64,000 bases of DNA, taken from positions 372,025 to 436,024 of the forward strand of contig NZ_JMPI01000022.1 in NCBI RefSeq assembly GCF_000735355.1, written 5' to 3'. The notes beneath the pieces were generated by a model. That model was given only the letters and a program-made list of their open reading frames with translations. It was not told where the DNA came from and made no database searches. The DNA comes from Buttiauxella agrestis ATCC 33320 (GTDB lineage: Bacteria; Pseudomonadota; Gammaproteobacteria; Enterobacterales; Enterobacteriaceae). The translations under genes were made by a program, and so were the position numbers. Of the stretch, positions 22,587 to 33,770 are shown piece by piece. Position 1 is the first letter of the stretch. Every line of letters starts with the position of its first letter.

Positions 22587-23732
22587 TTAGCTTTGCGCGA
22601 CTTTGCGCGGGATGAAGTCATTCGCCACCACTTCACCTTTTTCCTGAATCTGGCGCGGCTGGGGAATTTGTGGGATCGCAACATCAAGATGTGGGAACAA
22701 CAGTTCGCCGACCCGATAGGCTTCTTCCAGATGCGGATAACCGGAGAAAATAAAGCTGTCGATACCGAGTGCCGCGTATTCATTAATACGTGCCGCCACC
22801 GTCGGGCCATCTCCTACCAGCGCGGTGCCTGCGCCACCACGCACCAGACCAACGCCCGCCCACAAGTTCGGGCTGATTTCCAGATTGTCGCGCTTGCCAC
22901 CGTGCAACGCCGCCATGCGGTGTTGGCCGACGGAATCCGTGCGTGCAAAAGCAGCCTGCGCTTTGGCGATCGTTTCGTCATCAAGTTGGGAAATCAGGCG
23001 ATTAGCGGCTTCCCACGCTTCTTCATTTGTTTCACGCACTATCACATGCAGACGAATACCGAAACGAACGGTGCGCCCATGTGCTGCGGCTTTAGCACGA
23101 ACCTGCTCAATTTTCTCTTTGACTAAATGCGGTGGCTCGCCCCAGGTGAGATAAAGATCAACTTGTTCGGCAGCCAAATCCTGCGCCACATCTGAAGAGC
23201 CGCCAAAGTAGAGCGGTGGACGCGGTTGTTGTACCGGTGGGAACAGCAGTTTCGCGCCTTTAACCTGAATGTGTTTGCCTTCGTGATCGACCGTTTCGCC
23301 TTCCAGCAAGCGCCGCCAGATGTGGGTAAATTCTGCGGAAGCTTCGTAACGTTCCTGATGATTAAGGAACACGCCGTCTGCGGCTAACTCTTCCGGATCG
23401 CTACCCGTGACCAGGTTAAATAAAGCGCGACCGTTGGAAAGCCGGTCAAGTGTTGCGGCCTGGCGTGCTGCCACGGTTGGCGAGGTTACGCTTGGGCGCA
23501 GTGCCACCAGGAATTTCAAACGCTGCGTCACCGGAATCATGGAAGCGGCAACCAGCCAGGCATCTTCGCAAGAACGCCCTGTTGGGATCAGTACACCAGT
23601 AAAGCCGATTCTGTCTGCCGCCTGGGCAATTTGTTGCAGGTAGCCATGGTCAACCGGGCGTGCGGAGTCGTTGCTGCCTAAGTAATGGCCATCGCCATGG
23701 GTAGGTAAGAACCAGAACATATTCAGACTCAT
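22587..23732 (-). CDS. ssuD: FMNH2-dependent alkanesulfonate monooxygenase
   Basis: 381 residues, the E. coli length. It is a bacterial luciferase-like flavin monooxygenase that desulfonates C1-C14 alkanesulfonates to aldehyde plus sulfite, using FMNH2 supplied by SsuE. Family motifs include [15 protein letters not shown] at the N-terminus and the [14 protein letters not shown] region. The start overlaps the ssuA stop by 4 nt. The operon supplies sulfur when sulfate and cysteine are scarce. Confidence 0.97.
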   Translation of the reverse strand: MSLNMFWFLPTHGDGHYLGSNDSARPVDHGYLQQIAQAADRIGFTGVLIPTGRSCEDAWLVAASMIPVTQRLKFLVALRPSVTSPTVAARQAATLDRLSNGRALFNLVTGSDPEELAADGVFLNHQERYEASAEFTHIWRRLLEGETVDHEGKHIQVKGAKLLFPPVQQPRPPLYFGGSSDVAQDLAAEQVDLYLTWGEPPHLVKEKIEQVRAKAAAHGRTVRFGIRLHVIVRETNEEAWEAANRLISQLDDETIAKAQAAFARTDSVGQHRMAALHGGKRDNLEISPNLWAGVGLVRGGAGTALVGDGPTVAARINEYAALGIDSFIFSGYPHLEEAYRVGELLFPHLDVAIPQIPQPRQIQEKGEVVANDFIPRKVAQS

Positions 23733-24697
23733 GATTTATCTCCTTTAGCGGGTTGCCAGATGCGGGTGCGAATATCGACTTTCTTAGGCACTAAGTGGTT
23801 GTCGTAAAATAGATCTGCCGTTTGCTGTTGTTTTGCCGCAGTCTCGGCGCTGACAGGTGTAATCACCGTTGGTGGGCGATGTTCGAAATAGGTGGCAATC
23901 ACGTTTTCCGGCAGTCCCATGGTTTTTGCCAGCAGCGCAACGCTTGCGTCACGTTGGGTGCGAGTTAACGCATCGGCATCACTAAAGGTCTTCAGAACGT
24001 GTTGCAGGAACGGACCGTTTTGTTCGGCATAAGGGCGTGATGCAAGATAGAAAGAACCCGTCTGATTCAGCTCGCTGCCGTCGGTTAACACGCGTACGCC
24101 ACCGTTCAACAGTGCTGCGGAGTAATACGGATCCCAAATTGCCCAGGCATCAACGTTGCCTTGTTGGAATGCGGCGCGAGCATCGGCTGGTGTTAAATAA
24201 GCAGGCTGGACATCGGTAAATTTCAGCCCGGCTTTTTGTAGCGCTCTCAATACCAGGTTGTGGGAACTGGAGCCTTTCTGGAAAGCGATTTTATGCCCTT
24301 TCAGGTCGGCCACGGTTTTAAGCGGGCTGTTCTCTGGCACCAGAATCACTTCGGCTTTTGGTTTTGCCGGTTCAGAACCGACATACACAAGATCTGCGCC
24401 TGCCGCCTGGGCGAAAATTGGTGGAATGTCACCGGTGCTGCCCAGATCGATACTGCCAATATTCAACGCTTCCAGCATTTGCGGGCCAGCCGGGAATTCA
24501 ATCCACTGGAATTTGGTTTGCGGATACTCTTTTTCCAGCAGCTGATGGCTTTTTGCCAGCACCATGCTCACAGAACCTTTTTGATATCCGATGCGTAACT
24601 GTTCTGGCACGGTTTCTGCGGCGTGCAGGGTGGTGCTGAGGCTCAGAGCGCCAGTCAGCATCAGCCAGGGCGCGGTTCGTTTTAGCAGATTAAACAT
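23729..24697 (-). CDS. ssuA: Aliphatic sulfonate-binding periplasmic protein SsuA
   Basis: 322 residues from ATG 24697 (E. coli 319), with AAGGAG upstream. A signal peptide (residues 1-24, cleaved near LHAAET) is followed by a type II periplasmic binding fold: [33 protein letters not shown] and [14 protein letters not shown] line the sulfonate site. It delivers alkanesulfonates to SsuBC. It overlaps the end of ssuE by 8 nt. The frame extends to 24862, but that part lies inside ssuE. Confidence 0.96.
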   Translation of the reverse strand: MFNLLKRTAPWLMLTGALSLSTTLHAAETVPEQLRIGYQKGSVSMVLAKSHQLLEKEYPQTKFQWIEFPAGPQMLEALNIGSIDLGSTGDIPPIFAQAAGADLVYVGSEPAKPKAEVILVPENSPLKTVADLKGHKIAFQKGSSSHNLVLRALQKAGLKFTDVQPAYLTPADARAAFQQGNVDAWAIWDPYYSAALLNGGVRVLTDGSELNQTGSFYLASRPYAEQNGPFLQHVLKTFSDADALTRTQRDASVALLAKTMGLPENVIATYFEHRPPTVITPVSAETAAKQQQTADLFYDNHLVPKKVDIRTRIWQPAKGDKS

Positions 24698-25265
24698 GGG
24701 CAACTCCTTGCGCCTTAAAAGGGGAGGTGACGATAAAATCCCGGCGGTGCAGTGCCTGCCAGAACGTTTCCAGCGAGCTATCAAGACGCTGTTGTAAGTT
24801 ATTGCTGAACACCGGTTTGTGCTGGTAATCCGCAATTTGGCTGTCGTCGGCAAATACGCCATGAAGGATTTCCTGAGCTTTCAGGGCGTTAAGCACAGGC
24901 TTTAAGGCGTAATCGACCGCCAACATATGTGCCACGGTGCCGCCAGTTGCCAAAGGCAGAACGACTTTTTTATCCAGCGCACGCTCAGGCAGCAGATCGA
25001 GCAAGGTTTTCAGCGCACCGGAAAACGAAGCTTTATAGACAGGAGTTGCGATGATCACCCCATCGGCTTGCTGTAATTGTTCAATTAACGCGAGCAGTGC
25101 CGGGCTGTCGAAACGGGCGTACAGCAAATCTTCTGGAGCGAAGTTATGTAGATGCCAGTGACATACCTCGATATCCAAAGCGCTTAATTTTTCGCGGGCA
25201 TATTCCAGCAGCGCACTGGAACGAGAGGGGAAGCGCGGGCTTCCAGCCAGGGTTATCACACGCAT
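24690..25265 (-). CDS. ssuE: NAD(P)H-dependent FMN reductase SsuE
   Basis: 191 residues, the E. coli length. It is a flavodoxin-fold reductase that supplies FMNH2 to SsuD. The phosphate-binding loop [12 protein letters not shown] is at residues 6-17, and [21 protein letters not shown] contains the pi-helix region typical of two-component FMN reductases. It is the promoter-proximal gene of ssuEADCB. In E. coli the promoter is activated by Cbl under sulfate starvation; I could not assign a Cbl site in the 247 bp upstream with confidence. Confidence 0.97.
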   Translation of the reverse strand: MRVITLAGSPRFPSRSSALLEYAREKLSALDIEVCHWHLHNFAPEDLLYARFDSPALLALIEQLQQADGVIIATPVYKASFSGALKTLLDLLPERALDKKVVLPLATGGTVAHMLAVDYALKPVLNALKAQEILHGVFADDSQIADYQHKPVFSNNLQQRLDSSLETFWQALHRRDFIVTSPFKAQGVAHV

Positions 25266-25401
25266 ATTGTTTCCTTATAACTAAATGTTTGCTTTTAGGT
25301 AACATTGATAACAATTGAGTGTGATATTCGCGCAGAAGTGTTATTCCACTAAATGATTTATCTGGTTTTCATTTGCCAGAAATCGCATAAAGGACAAAGA
25401 G

Positions 25402-25417
25402 AAGAAAACGTTTGCGT
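25402..25417. promoter_or_regulatory. PurR operator upstream of pyrD
   Basis: AAGAAAACGTTTGCGT matches the PurR consensus ACGAAAACGTTTGCGT at 15 of 16 positions. pyrD is a known member of the E. coli PurR regulon, and the site lies about 75 bp before the likely transcription start. Confidence 0.85.
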
Positions 25418-25479
25418 TGATTCGGTGTTTTTTGTTGCAGGTCAATTCCATTCAGGGGCGTTATCGTTAATAATACTGC

Positions 25480-25507
25480 CCCGGTTTGCATACCGGGAAT
25501 CCAGGAG
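25480..25507 (+). promoter_or_regulatory. pyrD leader hairpin next to the ribosome-binding site
   Basis: CCCGGT (25480-25485) can pair with ACCGGG (25492-25497), five bases before AGGAG at 25503-25507. A possible -10 TAATAA at 25468-25473 places the start at the CCCC run. In E. coli pyrD, high CTP gives C-started transcripts that form this hairpin and block translation, while low CTP gives shorter transcripts that escape. The same layout is visible here; the mechanism is inferred. Confidence 0.75.
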
Positions 25508-25512
25508 AGTTC

Positions 25513-26523
25513 ATGTACTACCCCTTCGTTCGTAAAGCCCTATTCAAGCTCGATCCAGAGCGCGCTCATGAAGTGACATTTCAGCAATTGCGTCGTGTAA
25601 CAGGTACACCTCTCGAATGGCTGGTGCGGCAAAATGTGCCGTCAAAACCTGTGACTTGCATGGGACTGACATTTAAGAACCCATTGGGTCTGGCCGCAGG
25701 CCTGGACAAAAACGGTGAGTGCATTGATGCGTTGGGTGCCATGGGCTTTGGCTCCATTGAAATTGGCACTGTCACGCCTCGCCCACAGCCTGGAAATGAT
25801 AAGCCACGCATTTTTCGTCTGGTTGAAGCTGAAGGTTTAATTAACCGCATGGGGTTCAATAACCTCGGGGTTGATAACCTGGTTGAGAATGTCAAAAAAT
25901 CTCATTTCGATGGGGTATTGGGCATCAATATCGGCAAGAATAAAGACACTCCAGTTGAGCAAGGCAAAGACGATTATTTGATCTGCATGGATAAAATTTA
26001 TCCGTATGCGGGTTATATCGCGATCAATATTTCTTCGCCAAATACCCCTGGATTACGTACGCTGCAATACGGCGAAGCCTTAGACGATCTTTTAATTGCG
26101 ATTAAAAATAAGCAGCAGGAACTTCAGGCATTGCACCATAAATATGTGCCGGTCGCCGTGAAGATCGCGCCGGATCTTTCTGAAGAAGAATTGATCCAGG
26201 TGGCTGATAGTTTAGTTCGCCATAATATTGATGGGGTAATTGCCACCAATACCACATTAGATCGTAGCCTGGTTCAGGGCATGAAATATTGCGATGAAAT
26301 GGGTGGATTAAGTGGTCGCCCGGTTCAGTTAAAAAGTACCGAAATTATTCGCCGCCTGTCGCAAGAATTAAATGGTCGCTTGCCGATTATTGGCGTCGGT
26401 GGGATTGATTCAGTGATTGCCGCGCGTGAGAAGATGGCGGCTGGCGCTTCACTGGTTCAAATATATTCCGGCTTCATATTTAAAGGCCCACCGCTGATTA
26501 AAGAAATCATTTCAGGTCTGTAA
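25513..26523 (+). CDS. pyrD: Dihydroorotate dehydrogenase (quinone), class 2
   Basis: 336 residues from ATG 25513, the E. coli length; an upstream in-frame ATG at 25486 lies in the leader hairpin and is rejected. It is a membrane-associated FMN enzyme that oxidises dihydroorotate to orotate with quinone as acceptor. An N-terminal amphipathic membrane helix precedes a TIM barrel with [22 protein letters not shown] and the catalytic serine region [14 protein letters not shown] phosphate is bound by GVGGIDS and [11 protein letters not shown]. Confidence 0.98.
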   Translation: MYYPFVRKALFKLDPERAHEVTFQQLRRVTGTPLEWLVRQNVPSKPVTCMGLTFKNPLGLAAGLDKNGECIDALGAMGFGSIEIGTVTPRPQPGNDKPRIFRLVEAEGLINRMGFNNLGVDNLVENVKKSHFDGVLGINIGKNKDTPVEQGKDDYLICMDKIYPYAGYIAINISSPNTPGLRTLQYGEALDDLLIAIKNKQQELQALHHKYVPVAVKIAPDLSEEELIQVADSLVRHNIDGVIATNTTLDRSLVQGMKYCDEMGGLSGRPVQLKSTEIIRRLSQELNGRLPIIGVGGIDSVIAAREKMAAGASLVQIYSGFIFKGPPLIKEIISGL

Positions 26524-26539
26524 TCATTTTACTTTCCAG

Positions 26540-26574
26540 ACAACCGGAGCTTTATTTCCTGCTCCGGTTGTTTT
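26540..26574 (+). terminator. Terminator of pyrD
   Basis: ACAACCGGAGC (26540-26550) pairs with GCTCCGGTTGT (26561-26571), leaving a ten-base T-rich loop, followed by TTTA. Confidence 0.88.
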
Positions 26575-26693
26575 ATATTCCATCACTGTTGCTAATTTGA
26601 ACATATTGGTCTTTTATTAATGTGTTCATTTACGAAGCGGCGATGGCGATAAGGATATTTTTAATCGCGGGAAGAAGAGAGAAGGTAATAATT

Positions 26694-27236
26694 ATGCGGA
26701 TTAAACCGGACGATAATTGGCGTTGGTATTATGACGAAGAGCACGATCGTATGATGCTCGATTTAGCCAATGGTATGCTTTTCCGTTCGCGTTTCCCACG
26801 TAAAATGCTCACTCCTGATGCCTTTGAAAATACTGGATTTTGTGTCGACGATGCCGCGCTTTTTTTCTCTTTTGAAGAAAAATGTCGCGACCTGGTTTTA
26901 AGTAAAGAACAACGCGCGGAACTGGTATTAAATGCGCTGGTGGCGATTCGTTACCTCAAGCCGCAAATGCCAAAAAGCTGGCACTTTATGTCTCACGGTG
27001 ATTGCTGGCAGCCGATTCCTGGCGACGCCGCTTGTGTATGGTTAAGCGATGATATGCAGCAGGTGAATCTGCTGGTGGTCGAAACGGGTGACAACGCGGC
27101 ACTCTGCTTACTGGCGCAACCGGGTCTACAACTGGCTGGTCGCACGATGCAGTTGGGTGATGCAATAAAAGTGATGAATGACAGATTAAGGCCGCAACCG
27201 TTAAGCAACGACCTTAACCTCGATCAGGCTGTTTAA
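26694..27236 (+). CDS. zapC: Cell division protein ZapC
   Basis: 180 residues from ATG 26694, the E. coli length; the open frame from 26622 adds unsupported sequence. It is a cytosolic FtsZ-ring-associated protein that promotes lateral bundling of FtsZ. N-terminal [20 protein letters not shown] and central [12 protein letters not shown] are family hallmarks. It is convergent with ycbX and the two stop codons overlap on a shared TTAA (27233-27236). Confidence 0.95.
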   Translation: MRIKPDDNWRWYYDEEHDRMMLDLANGMLFRSRFPRKMLTPDAFENTGFCVDDAALFFSFEEKCRDLVLSKEQRAELVLNALVAIRYLKPQMPKSWHFMSHGDCWQPIPGDAACVWLSDDMQQVNLLVVETGDNAALCLLAQPGLQLAGRTMQLGDAIKVMNDRLRPQPLSNDLNLDQAV

Positions 27237-28345
27237 TTTCCCGCTAATTCCACATCGCCCGCCGGTATACAGCTGCAGCACAGAATTGTTCCGTCGTCAT
27301 TGATAGCGCTTTTCTTCAACGCTTTGACTTCTCCGCTAACCAACTTAATTCGGCAACTTCCACAAATTCCTGCCCGGCAAGAATAGGGCACACGAATGCC
27401 TTGTTGTTCTAGCTGTTCGAGCAAAATTTGCTGATTGTTACCGCGAAACTGTTGGCCCTGCCAGTCAATGGCGACCATGCTCTCTTGCTGCTCGAAAGGT
27501 TCGAGTGACTCTGCCAGCGCCCCGGCGCCATATATTTTGGCGGGCTTAGTCGCTAACACCTGAAGTTCATCCCCGACACGAATCACGCCGCTGTTACGAG
27601 CAATGAGATTCTGGCCAAAATCAACATCGCCATTATCCAGCGCTGTACGGAATTTTTGCAACGTCGCCAGTGGTTCGCTACTCGGATGCTTGCGCCCACG
27701 TTCCGGGCTGACGGTTGTCAAAATACAACGGCTGCAAGGCTTGGCGACATCAAACGTCACACCACCCATTCGCACCACTTGCCAGGTGTCTTCTTCCCAG
27801 GCTTGCGCACCCGTCACCACAATGTTCGGGCGAAACTGTGTCATTTTGACGCTTGCCGGGCAGCGGTTCTGTAAATCACGCAGTGACGCTTCGTTAGCCA
27901 GTAGGAAAGGGTAGCCGTCGGCAAAAGATAACGGGACTTCTTGATGACGTTTTACGCGGCGCGTTAAGGATTCGCCCAACCAGCGTAATTGAACCGGGCG
28001 AGAAAAAAAACCGCTCAACCATTGATTGATTTCATCAGGCGCTATTTGCGCGGTGAAGTGATTTCCCCAGACTTCGGTCGGTTCAGCCTGAGGCTGAAAA
28101 TCCGCAAAACGCACGGTGGCGGAGCTGCCGTCTGGTGCGCTCAGGAACAAACCATCGTGAGTAATTGCCGGAGTAAACAGCACCATTTCCGGTGAAGTAC
28201 GTGCGGTAATAAAAGTGCCGTCAGGTTCTGTCACCATAAAGATGCGATCAAAGGCCAAACCGCTTGGGGTTACCTGCGCATGAGAGAGGGCAAGACCGCG
28301 CATTGATTTCACCGGGTGAATAAAAAGTTGAGACAGGCTAATCAT
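27233..28345 (-). CDS. ycbX: MOSC and 2Fe-2S ferredoxin domain protein YcbX
   Basis: 370 residues from ATG 28345 (E. coli 369), with GGAGGA upstream. An N-terminal MOSC_N beta-barrel ([11 protein letters not shown]) and MOSC domain with the KPCSRC cysteine bind molybdenum cofactor. A C-terminal plant-type 2Fe-2S ferredoxin domain (about 285-370) carries CRAGICGSC plus a downstream ILCCSC. In E. coli YcbX reduces N-hydroxylated bases such as 6-hydroxylaminopurine, with electrons from CysJ. It is divergent from rlmL. Confidence 0.95.
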   Translation of the reverse strand: MISLSQLFIHPVKSMRGLALSHAQVTPSGLAFDRIFMVTEPDGTFITARTSPEMVLFTPAITHDGLFLSAPDGSSATVRFADFQPQAEPTEVWGNHFTAQIAPDEINQWLSGFFSRPVQLRWLGESLTRRVKRHQEVPLSFADGYPFLLANEASLRDLQNRCPASVKMTQFRPNIVVTGAQAWEEDTWQVVRMGGVTFDVAKPCSRCILTTVSPERGRKHPSSEPLATLQKFRTALDNGDVDFGQNLIARNSGVIRVGDELQVLATKPAKIYGAGALAESLEPFEQQESMVAIDWQGQQFRGNNQQILLEQLEQQGIRVPYSCRAGICGSCRIKLVSGEVKALKKSAINDDGTILCCSCIPAGDVELAGN

Positions 28346-28454
28346 GGCGTCCTCCTTGCCCGTAAAAAAATAATAAGAAGCCAACTTTATGACATGCGTG
28401 GCGGATTGGCTATAATGCGCCACAATTTTCTTTTTACACCTGATAAGTGACGAT

Positions 28455-30572
28455 ATGAATTCTCTGTTTGCCAGTACGGCGCGTGGGCTTGAAGAGCTAT
28501 TAAAAACTGAACTGGAGGGCCTTGGTGCGCAAGCATGCCAGGTGGTTCAGGGCGGCGTACATTACCAGGGGGACTCACGTCTGCTCTATCAAAGCCTGAT
28601 GTGGAGCCGCCTTGCGTCCCGCATTTTGCTGCCTTTAAACGAATGCAGTGTTTATAGCGATCTGGATTTGTACCTCGGCGTACAGACCATCGACTGGCCT
28701 GCGCTGTTTGGCCCGGATGCGACCTTTGCGGTGCATTTCAGCGGTCTGAACGACGTTATCCGTAATAGCCAGTACGGTGCGCTAAAAGTGAAAGATGCGA
28801 TTGTTGACTCCTTCACGCGCAAAAACCTGCCACGTCCAAACGTCGAACGTGAACAGCCAGACCTGCGTATTAACGTCTGGTTGAATAGAGACACCGCCAG
28901 CATTGCACTGGATTTAAGTGGCGAAGGCCTGCATCAACGCGGCTACCGCGATAGCACTGGCGCCGCGCCTATTAAAGAAACGCTGGCATCCGCCATTGTG
29001 ATGCGTTCTGGCTGGCAGCCGGGTAATCCGTTGCTCGATCCTATGTGCGGTTCCGGCACGCTGTTGATTGAAGCGGCAATGATCGCCACCGATCGCGCTC
29101 CGGGTCTGCATCGCAAGCACTGGGGTTTCCTGGGCTGGGCGAATCACGATGTCGATTTGTGGAAAGAGATCACCACCGAAGCGCAGGTTCGTGCGCGTAA
29201 AGGTCTGGGTGAATACACTTCGCGTTTCTATGGTTCGGATAATGACTCTCGGGTTATCGAACGCGCGCGCGCCAATACCCGTCGTGCGGGTCTGGGCGAT
29301 ATCATCAGCTATGAAGTCAAAGACGTGGCTAAATTGACCAACCCGCTGCCAGAAGGTCCGGTTGGTACGGTTGTCAGTAACCCGCCATACGGTGAGCGTC
29401 TGGACAGTGAGCCTGCGCTGATTGCGTTGCACAGTCTGCTTGGCCGCAATATGAAAAACCATTTTGGCGGCTGGAATTTATCACTGTTTAGCGCATCCCC
29501 AGATTTGCTAAGCTGCCTGCAACTGCGTGCCGAACGTCAGTTTAAAGCGAAGAACGGCCCGCTGGATTGTGTGCAGAAAAACTATCAATTATCGGCTACC
29601 AGCACGGGTGCGCAATCAGGCCAGATTGCTGATGATTACGCAAACCGCCTGCGTAAAAATATCAAAAAACTCGACAAATGGGCGCGCCAGGAAGGCATCG
29701 AATGCTACCGAATTTATGATGCCGATTTGCCCGATTATAACGTTGCTGTTGACCGCTACGGCGAGTGGGTTGTGGTTCAAGAATATGCGCCGCCGAAAAC
29801 GGTGGATGCCAACAAAGCGCGCCAGCGTCTGTTTGATGTGATTGCTGCAACAATGTCTGTACTGGAATTGCAATCCAACCGACTGATCCTGAAAACCCGT
29901 GAGCGTCAGAAAGGGAAAAGTCAGTATCAGAAAATGGATGAGAAGGGTGACTTCATGGAAGTGAGCGAATATAACGCTCGTCTGTGGGTCAACCTGACGG
30001 ATTACCTTGATACCGGTTTGTTCCTCGACCACCGTATCGCACGTCAAATGCTGGGTAAAATGAGCAAAGGGAAAGATTTCCTTAACCTGTTTGCTTATAC
30101 CGGCAGTGCGACAGTTCACGCAGGGTTAGGTGGTGCTAAAACGACGACCACCGTCGATATGTCTCGTACTTACCTGGAGTGGGCTGAGCGTAACTTGCGT
30201 CTTAACGGTTTGAGTGGCCGTGCACACCGCCTGGTTCAGGCTGATTGCCTGGGCTGGTTGCGTGAAACCGATGAACAGTTTGATCTGATTTTTATCGATC
30301 CGCCGACGTTCTCAAACTCAAAACGTATGGAAGAATCTTTTGATGTCCAGCGCGACCACATCGTGCTGATGAAAGACCTTAAGCGCCTGTTGCGCCAGGG
30401 CGGCACCATTATGTTCTCCAACAACAAACGTGGCTTCAAAATGGACTTTGACGGGTTAGCTAACCTGGGCCTTAGCGCTCAGGAAATCACGCAGAAAACC
30501 CTGTCGCAAGACTTTGCCCGTAATCGCCAAATTCATAACTGCTGGCTCGTTACTCACGTAGCCAAGGATTAA
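28455..30572 (+). CDS. rlmL: Bifunctional 23S rRNA methyltransferase RlmKL
   Basis: 705 residues (E. coli 702). The N-terminal THUMP domain (about 45-155) and RlmL module ([17 protein letters not shown] motif, NPPYGERL catalytic motif) make m2G2445. The C-terminal RlmK module ([29 protein letters not shown]) makes m7G2069. Both halves are intact. It is followed closely by uup (5 bp gap), suggesting a ribosome-related transcription unit. Confidence 0.97.
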   Translation: MNSLFASTARGLEELLKTELEGLGAQACQVVQGGVHYQGDSRLLYQSLMWSRLASRILLPLNECSVYSDLDLYLGVQTIDWPALFGPDATFAVHFSGLNDVIRNSQYGALKVKDAIVDSFTRKNLPRPNVEREQPDLRINVWLNRDTASIALDLSGEGLHQRGYRDSTGAAPIKETLASAIVMRSGWQPGNPLLDPMCGSGTLLIEAAMIATDRAPGLHRKHWGFLGWANHDVDLWKEITTEAQVRARKGLGEYTSRFYGSDNDSRVIERARANTRRAGLGDIISYEVKDVAKLTNPLPEGPVGTVVSNPPYGERLDSEPALIALHSLLGRNMKNHFGGWNLSLFSASPDLLSCLQLRAERQFKAKNGPLDCVQKNYQLSATSTGAQSGQIADDYANRLRKNIKKLDKWARQEGIECYRIYDADLPDYNVAVDRYGEWVVVQEYAPPKTVDANKARQRLFDVIAATMSVLELQSNRLILKTRERQKGKSQYQKMDEKGDFMEVSEYNARLWVNLTDYLDTGLFLDHRIARQMLGKMSKGKDFLNLFAYTGSATVHAGLGGAKTTTTVDMSRTYLEWAERNLRLNGLSGRAHRLVQADCLGWLRETDEQFDLIFIDPPTFSNSKRMEESFDVQRDHIVLMKDLKRLLRQGGTIMFSNNKRGFKMDFDGLANLGLSAQEITQKTLSQDFARNRQIHNCWLVTHVAKD

Positions 30573-30577
30573 TTGTC

Positions 30578-32485
30578 ATGTCATTAATTAGTATGCACGG
30601 TGCCTGGTTGTCGTTTAGCGACGCACCGTTATTAGATAACACCGAACTTCATATCGAAGAAAACGAACGTGTCTGTTTAGTTGGCCGTAACGGCGCGGGT
30701 AAATCCACGCTGATGAAAATCCTCAACCGTGAAGTGCCTCTCGATGATGGCCGCATGGTTTACGAACAGGATTTAATCGTCGCGCGTTTGCAGCAAGATC
30801 CGCCGCGTAATGTTGCCGGCACGGTTTATGACTTCGTTGCTGAAGGCGTTGAAGAACAAGCGGAACATCTGAAGGCTTATCACGATATTTCCCATAAAGT
30901 GATGACCGATCCGAGCGATAAAAACCTCAATGAGATGGCGCGTATCCAGGAGATTTTGGATCACCAGAACCTCTGGCAACTGGATAGCCGCATTAATGAA
31001 GTGCTCGAACAATTAGGTCTGGAAGCTGATACTGAACTGTCGGCACTTTCTGGCGGCTGGTTGCGTAAAGCGGCACTAGGCCGTGCGCTGGTGAGTTCTC
31101 CACGTGTTCTATTGCTTGATGAGCCAACCAACCACCTGGATATCGAAGCTATCGACTGGCTGGAAGGTTTCCTGAAAGAGTTCCAGGGCAGCATTATTTT
31201 CATCTCGCACGACCGTTCATTTATTCGCAATATGGCTACGCGTATCGTCGACCTTGATCGCGGCAAACTGGTTTCTTACCCTGGCGATTACGATCAGTAT
31301 CTGCTGGCCAAAGAAGAAGCTCTACGTGTTGAAGATCTGCAAAACGCCGAGTTTGATCGCAAACTTGCTCAAGAAGAAGTGTGGATCCGTCAGGGCATTA
31401 AAGCACGCCGTACGCGTAATGAAGGCCGCGTGCGTGCCTTGAAAGCGATGCGTAACGAACGCAGTGCTCGTCGTGAAGTGTTGGGCAGCGCCAAAATGCA
31501 AGTTGGTGAAGCGGCGCGTTCCGGCAAGATCGTCTTTGAAATGGAAAACGTGTTTTACCAGATCGCTAACAAAAACCTGGTGTCGGATTTCTCAGCCCAG
31601 GTGCAGCGCAGCGACAAAATCGCGCTGGTGGGGCCAAACGGCTGTGGCAAAACCACATTACTGAAACTGATGTTAGATCAGCTGAAAGCGGATAGCGGGC
31701 GCGTGCATTGCGGTACCAAGCTTGAAGTGGCGTACTTTGACCAGCACCGTGCTGAGCTTGATCCTGATCGTACGGTAATGGACAATCTGGCGGAAGGTAA
31801 GCAAGAAGTGATGGTGAATGGTAAGCCACGCCATGTACTGGGCTACTTGCAGGACTTCCTTTTCCACCCGAAACGCGCCATGACTCCGGTTCGTGCGTTG
31901 TCTGGTGGTGAGCGTAACCGCCTTTTACTGGCGAAGTTATTCCTAAAACCAAGCAACTTGATGATTCTCGATGAACCGACGAATGACCTGGATGTCGAAA
32001 CGCTCGAATTACTTGAAGAGTTGATTGATGGTTACCAGGGAACGGTCATGTTGGTGAGCCACGATCGTCAATTCGTTGATAACACAGTGACCGAATGCTG
32101 GATTTTTGAAGGTGAAGGTAAAATCGGTCGCTATGTGGGCGGTTATCATGATGCTAAAGGTCAGCAAGCTTCTGCTCAATCTTTACGCCACTCTGTGGCA
32201 GATAAAGCGCAAAACAACCAGCCTGCTAAGGCGGAAGTTGTTAAACGCGCAAGTAGCAAGCTAAGCTATAACCTGCAACGTGAATTAGAGCAATTACCGC
32301 AACGTCTTGAACAACTTGAGGCGGAGCTGGAAGCCCTACAAGCGAAGGTCGGGGATGCTGAGTTCTTTAACCAGCCACACGATGTGACGCAAAAAACATT
32401 GAGTGATATGTCCAACGCAGAAAAAGCACTGGAAGAGGCTTTTGAGCGCTGGGAATATCTGGAAGCTCTGAAAAACGGCGCGTAA
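30578..32485 (+). CDS. uup: ABC-F family ATPase Uup
   Basis: 635 residues, the E. coli length. It has two ABC cassettes without membrane domains: first Walker A GRNGAGKST (36-44) with signature LSGGWLRKA and LLLDEPTNHLD; second Walker A GPNGCGKTT with LSGGERNRL and MILDEPTNDLD. A P-site tRNA-interacting linker (about 240-320) separates them, and a C-terminal coiled coil (about 565-635) binds nucleic acid. Uup acts on ribosomes and influences precise excision of transposons in E. coli. Confidence 0.97.
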   Translation: MSLISMHGAWLSFSDAPLLDNTELHIEENERVCLVGRNGAGKSTLMKILNREVPLDDGRMVYEQDLIVARLQQDPPRNVAGTVYDFVAEGVEEQAEHLKAYHDISHKVMTDPSDKNLNEMARIQEILDHQNLWQLDSRINEVLEQLGLEADTELSALSGGWLRKAALGRALVSSPRVLLLDEPTNHLDIEAIDWLEGFLKEFQGSIIFISHDRSFIRNMATRIVDLDRGKLVSYPGDYDQYLLAKEEALRVEDLQNAEFDRKLAQEEVWIRQGIKARRTRNEGRVRALKAMRNERSARREVLGSAKMQVGEAARSGKIVFEMENVFYQIANKNLVSDFSAQVQRSDKIALVGPNGCGKTTLLKLMLDQLKADSGRVHCGTKLEVAYFDQHRAELDPDRTVMDNLAEGKQEVMVNGKPRHVLGYLQDFLFHPKRAMTPVRALSGGERNRLLLAKLFLKPSNLMILDEPTNDLDVETLELLEELIDGYQGTVMLVSHDRQFVDNTVTECWIFEGEGKIGRYVGGYHDAKGQQASAQSLRHSVADKAQNNQPAKAEVVKRASSKLSYNLQRELEQLPQRLEQLEAELEALQAKVGDAEFFNQPHDVTQKTLSDMSNAEKALEEAFERWEYLEALKNGA

Positions 32486-32501
32486 CCCAAGGAGACCCGA
32501 T

Positions 32502-33770
32502 ATGTGTGCCACGCATCATCATCGTTCACACATATTGTGTTCACAATGTGACCTACTAGTTGCGCTACCGATATTGGAGGACGGCCATAAGGCCGTCTGT
32601 CCACGTTGCGGTACAACACTTCTCACTCAGTGGTCCTCACCACGCCAACGTCCTACAGCTTATGCGCTAGCAGCTCTGTTTATGTTGTTGCTCGCCAATC
32701 TATTTCCCTTCATCAACATGAAAGTAGCAGGACTCAGCAGTGAAGTTTCGCTGCTTGAAATTCCAGGCGTCATGTTCAACGAAGACTACGCAAGCCTTGG
32801 CACTTTCTTTATGGTCTTTGTGCAGGCAGTGCCTACGTTCTGTTTAATTACGATTTTGTTATTGGTTAATCAGGTGGCATTACCACTGACGTTTAAAAAG
32901 CGTCTGGCACGAATCCTGTTCCAGCTAAAGTCCTGGGGTATGGCCGAAATTTTTCTCGCGGGCGTTTTGGTCAGTTTCGTCAAATTAATGGCTTACGGCG
33001 ACATTGGCGTCGGGAGCAGTTTTATTCCGTGGTGCTTGTTCTGTGTGTTGCAACTTCGGGCATTCCAGTGTGTGGACCGGCGTTGGCTTTGGGATGATAT
33101 TGCGCCTGAACCGGCGATTTCGGTACCGCTTAAAGTCGGTGTATCAGGCCTTCACCAGGGGTTGCGTTCTTGTTCATGCTGCACAGCAATCGTGCCAGAG
33201 GAGCAGGAAATTTGTCCACGCTGTGAAACCAAAGGATATGTTCGTCGCCGTCATAGCTTGCAATGGACACTCGCTCTGCTGTTGACTTCAATTATGCTGT
33301 ACCTACCCGCAAATATATTGCCCATCATGATAACCGAAGTGTTGGGCAGCAAAATCCCGTCGACGATTATTGCCGGGGTTATCTTGTTGTGGAGCGAAGG
33401 CTCTTATCCGGTTGCTGGCGTTATTTTTATCGCCAGTATTTTGGTTCCGACACTGAAAATGTTAGCGATTGCCTGGTTGTGCTGGGATGCTAAAGGCCAC
33501 GGTCAGCGTGACAGTGAAAGAATGCATTTGATCTACGAGGTGGTCGAATTTGTCGGGCGTTGGTCAATGATCGATGTGTTCGTTATAGCGGTATTATCGG
33601 CCCTGGTGCGTATGGGAGGATTGATGAGTATCTACCCGGCGATCGGTGCCGTGATGTTTGCATTAGTAGTGATTTTGACAATGTTTGCAGCGATGACCTT
33701 TGACCCTCGCTTGTCCTGGGATCGCGCACCGGATTCAACTCATGAGGAGTCGTCTGAGCATGGAAAATAA
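32502..33770 (+). CDS. pqiA: Intermembrane transport protein PqiA
   Basis: 422 residues (E. coli 417). It is an inner-membrane protein with two repeated PqiA domains of about four transmembrane helices each. Each is preceded by a zinc-ribbon-like cysteine cluster: CSQCDLL...CPRCGT near residue 13 and CSCCTAI...CPRCET near residue 224. It forms the PqiABC lipid-transport system between inner and outer membrane. In E. coli pqiA is induced by paraquat through SoxS. The stop overlaps pqiB by 11 nt. Confidence 0.96.
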   Translation: MCATHHHRSHILCSQCDLLVALPILEDGHKAVCPRCGTTLLTQWSSPRQRPTAYALAALFMLLLANLFPFINMKVAGLSSEVSLLEIPGVMFNEDYASLGTFFMVFVQAVPTFCLITILLLVNQVALPLTFKKRLARILFQLKSWGMAEIFLAGVLVSFVKLMAYGDIGVGSSFIPWCLFCVLQLRAFQCVDRRWLWDDIAPEPAISVPLKVGVSGLHQGLRSCSCCTAIVPEEQEICPRCETKGYVRRRHSLQWTLALLLTSIMLYLPANILPIMITEVLGSKIPSTIIAGVILLWSEGSYPVAGVIFIASILVPTLKMLAIAWLCWDAKGHGQRDSERMHLIYEVVEFVGRWSMIDVFVIAVLSALVRMGGLMSIYPAIGAVMFALVVILTMFAAMTFDPRLSWDRAPDSTHEESSEHGK

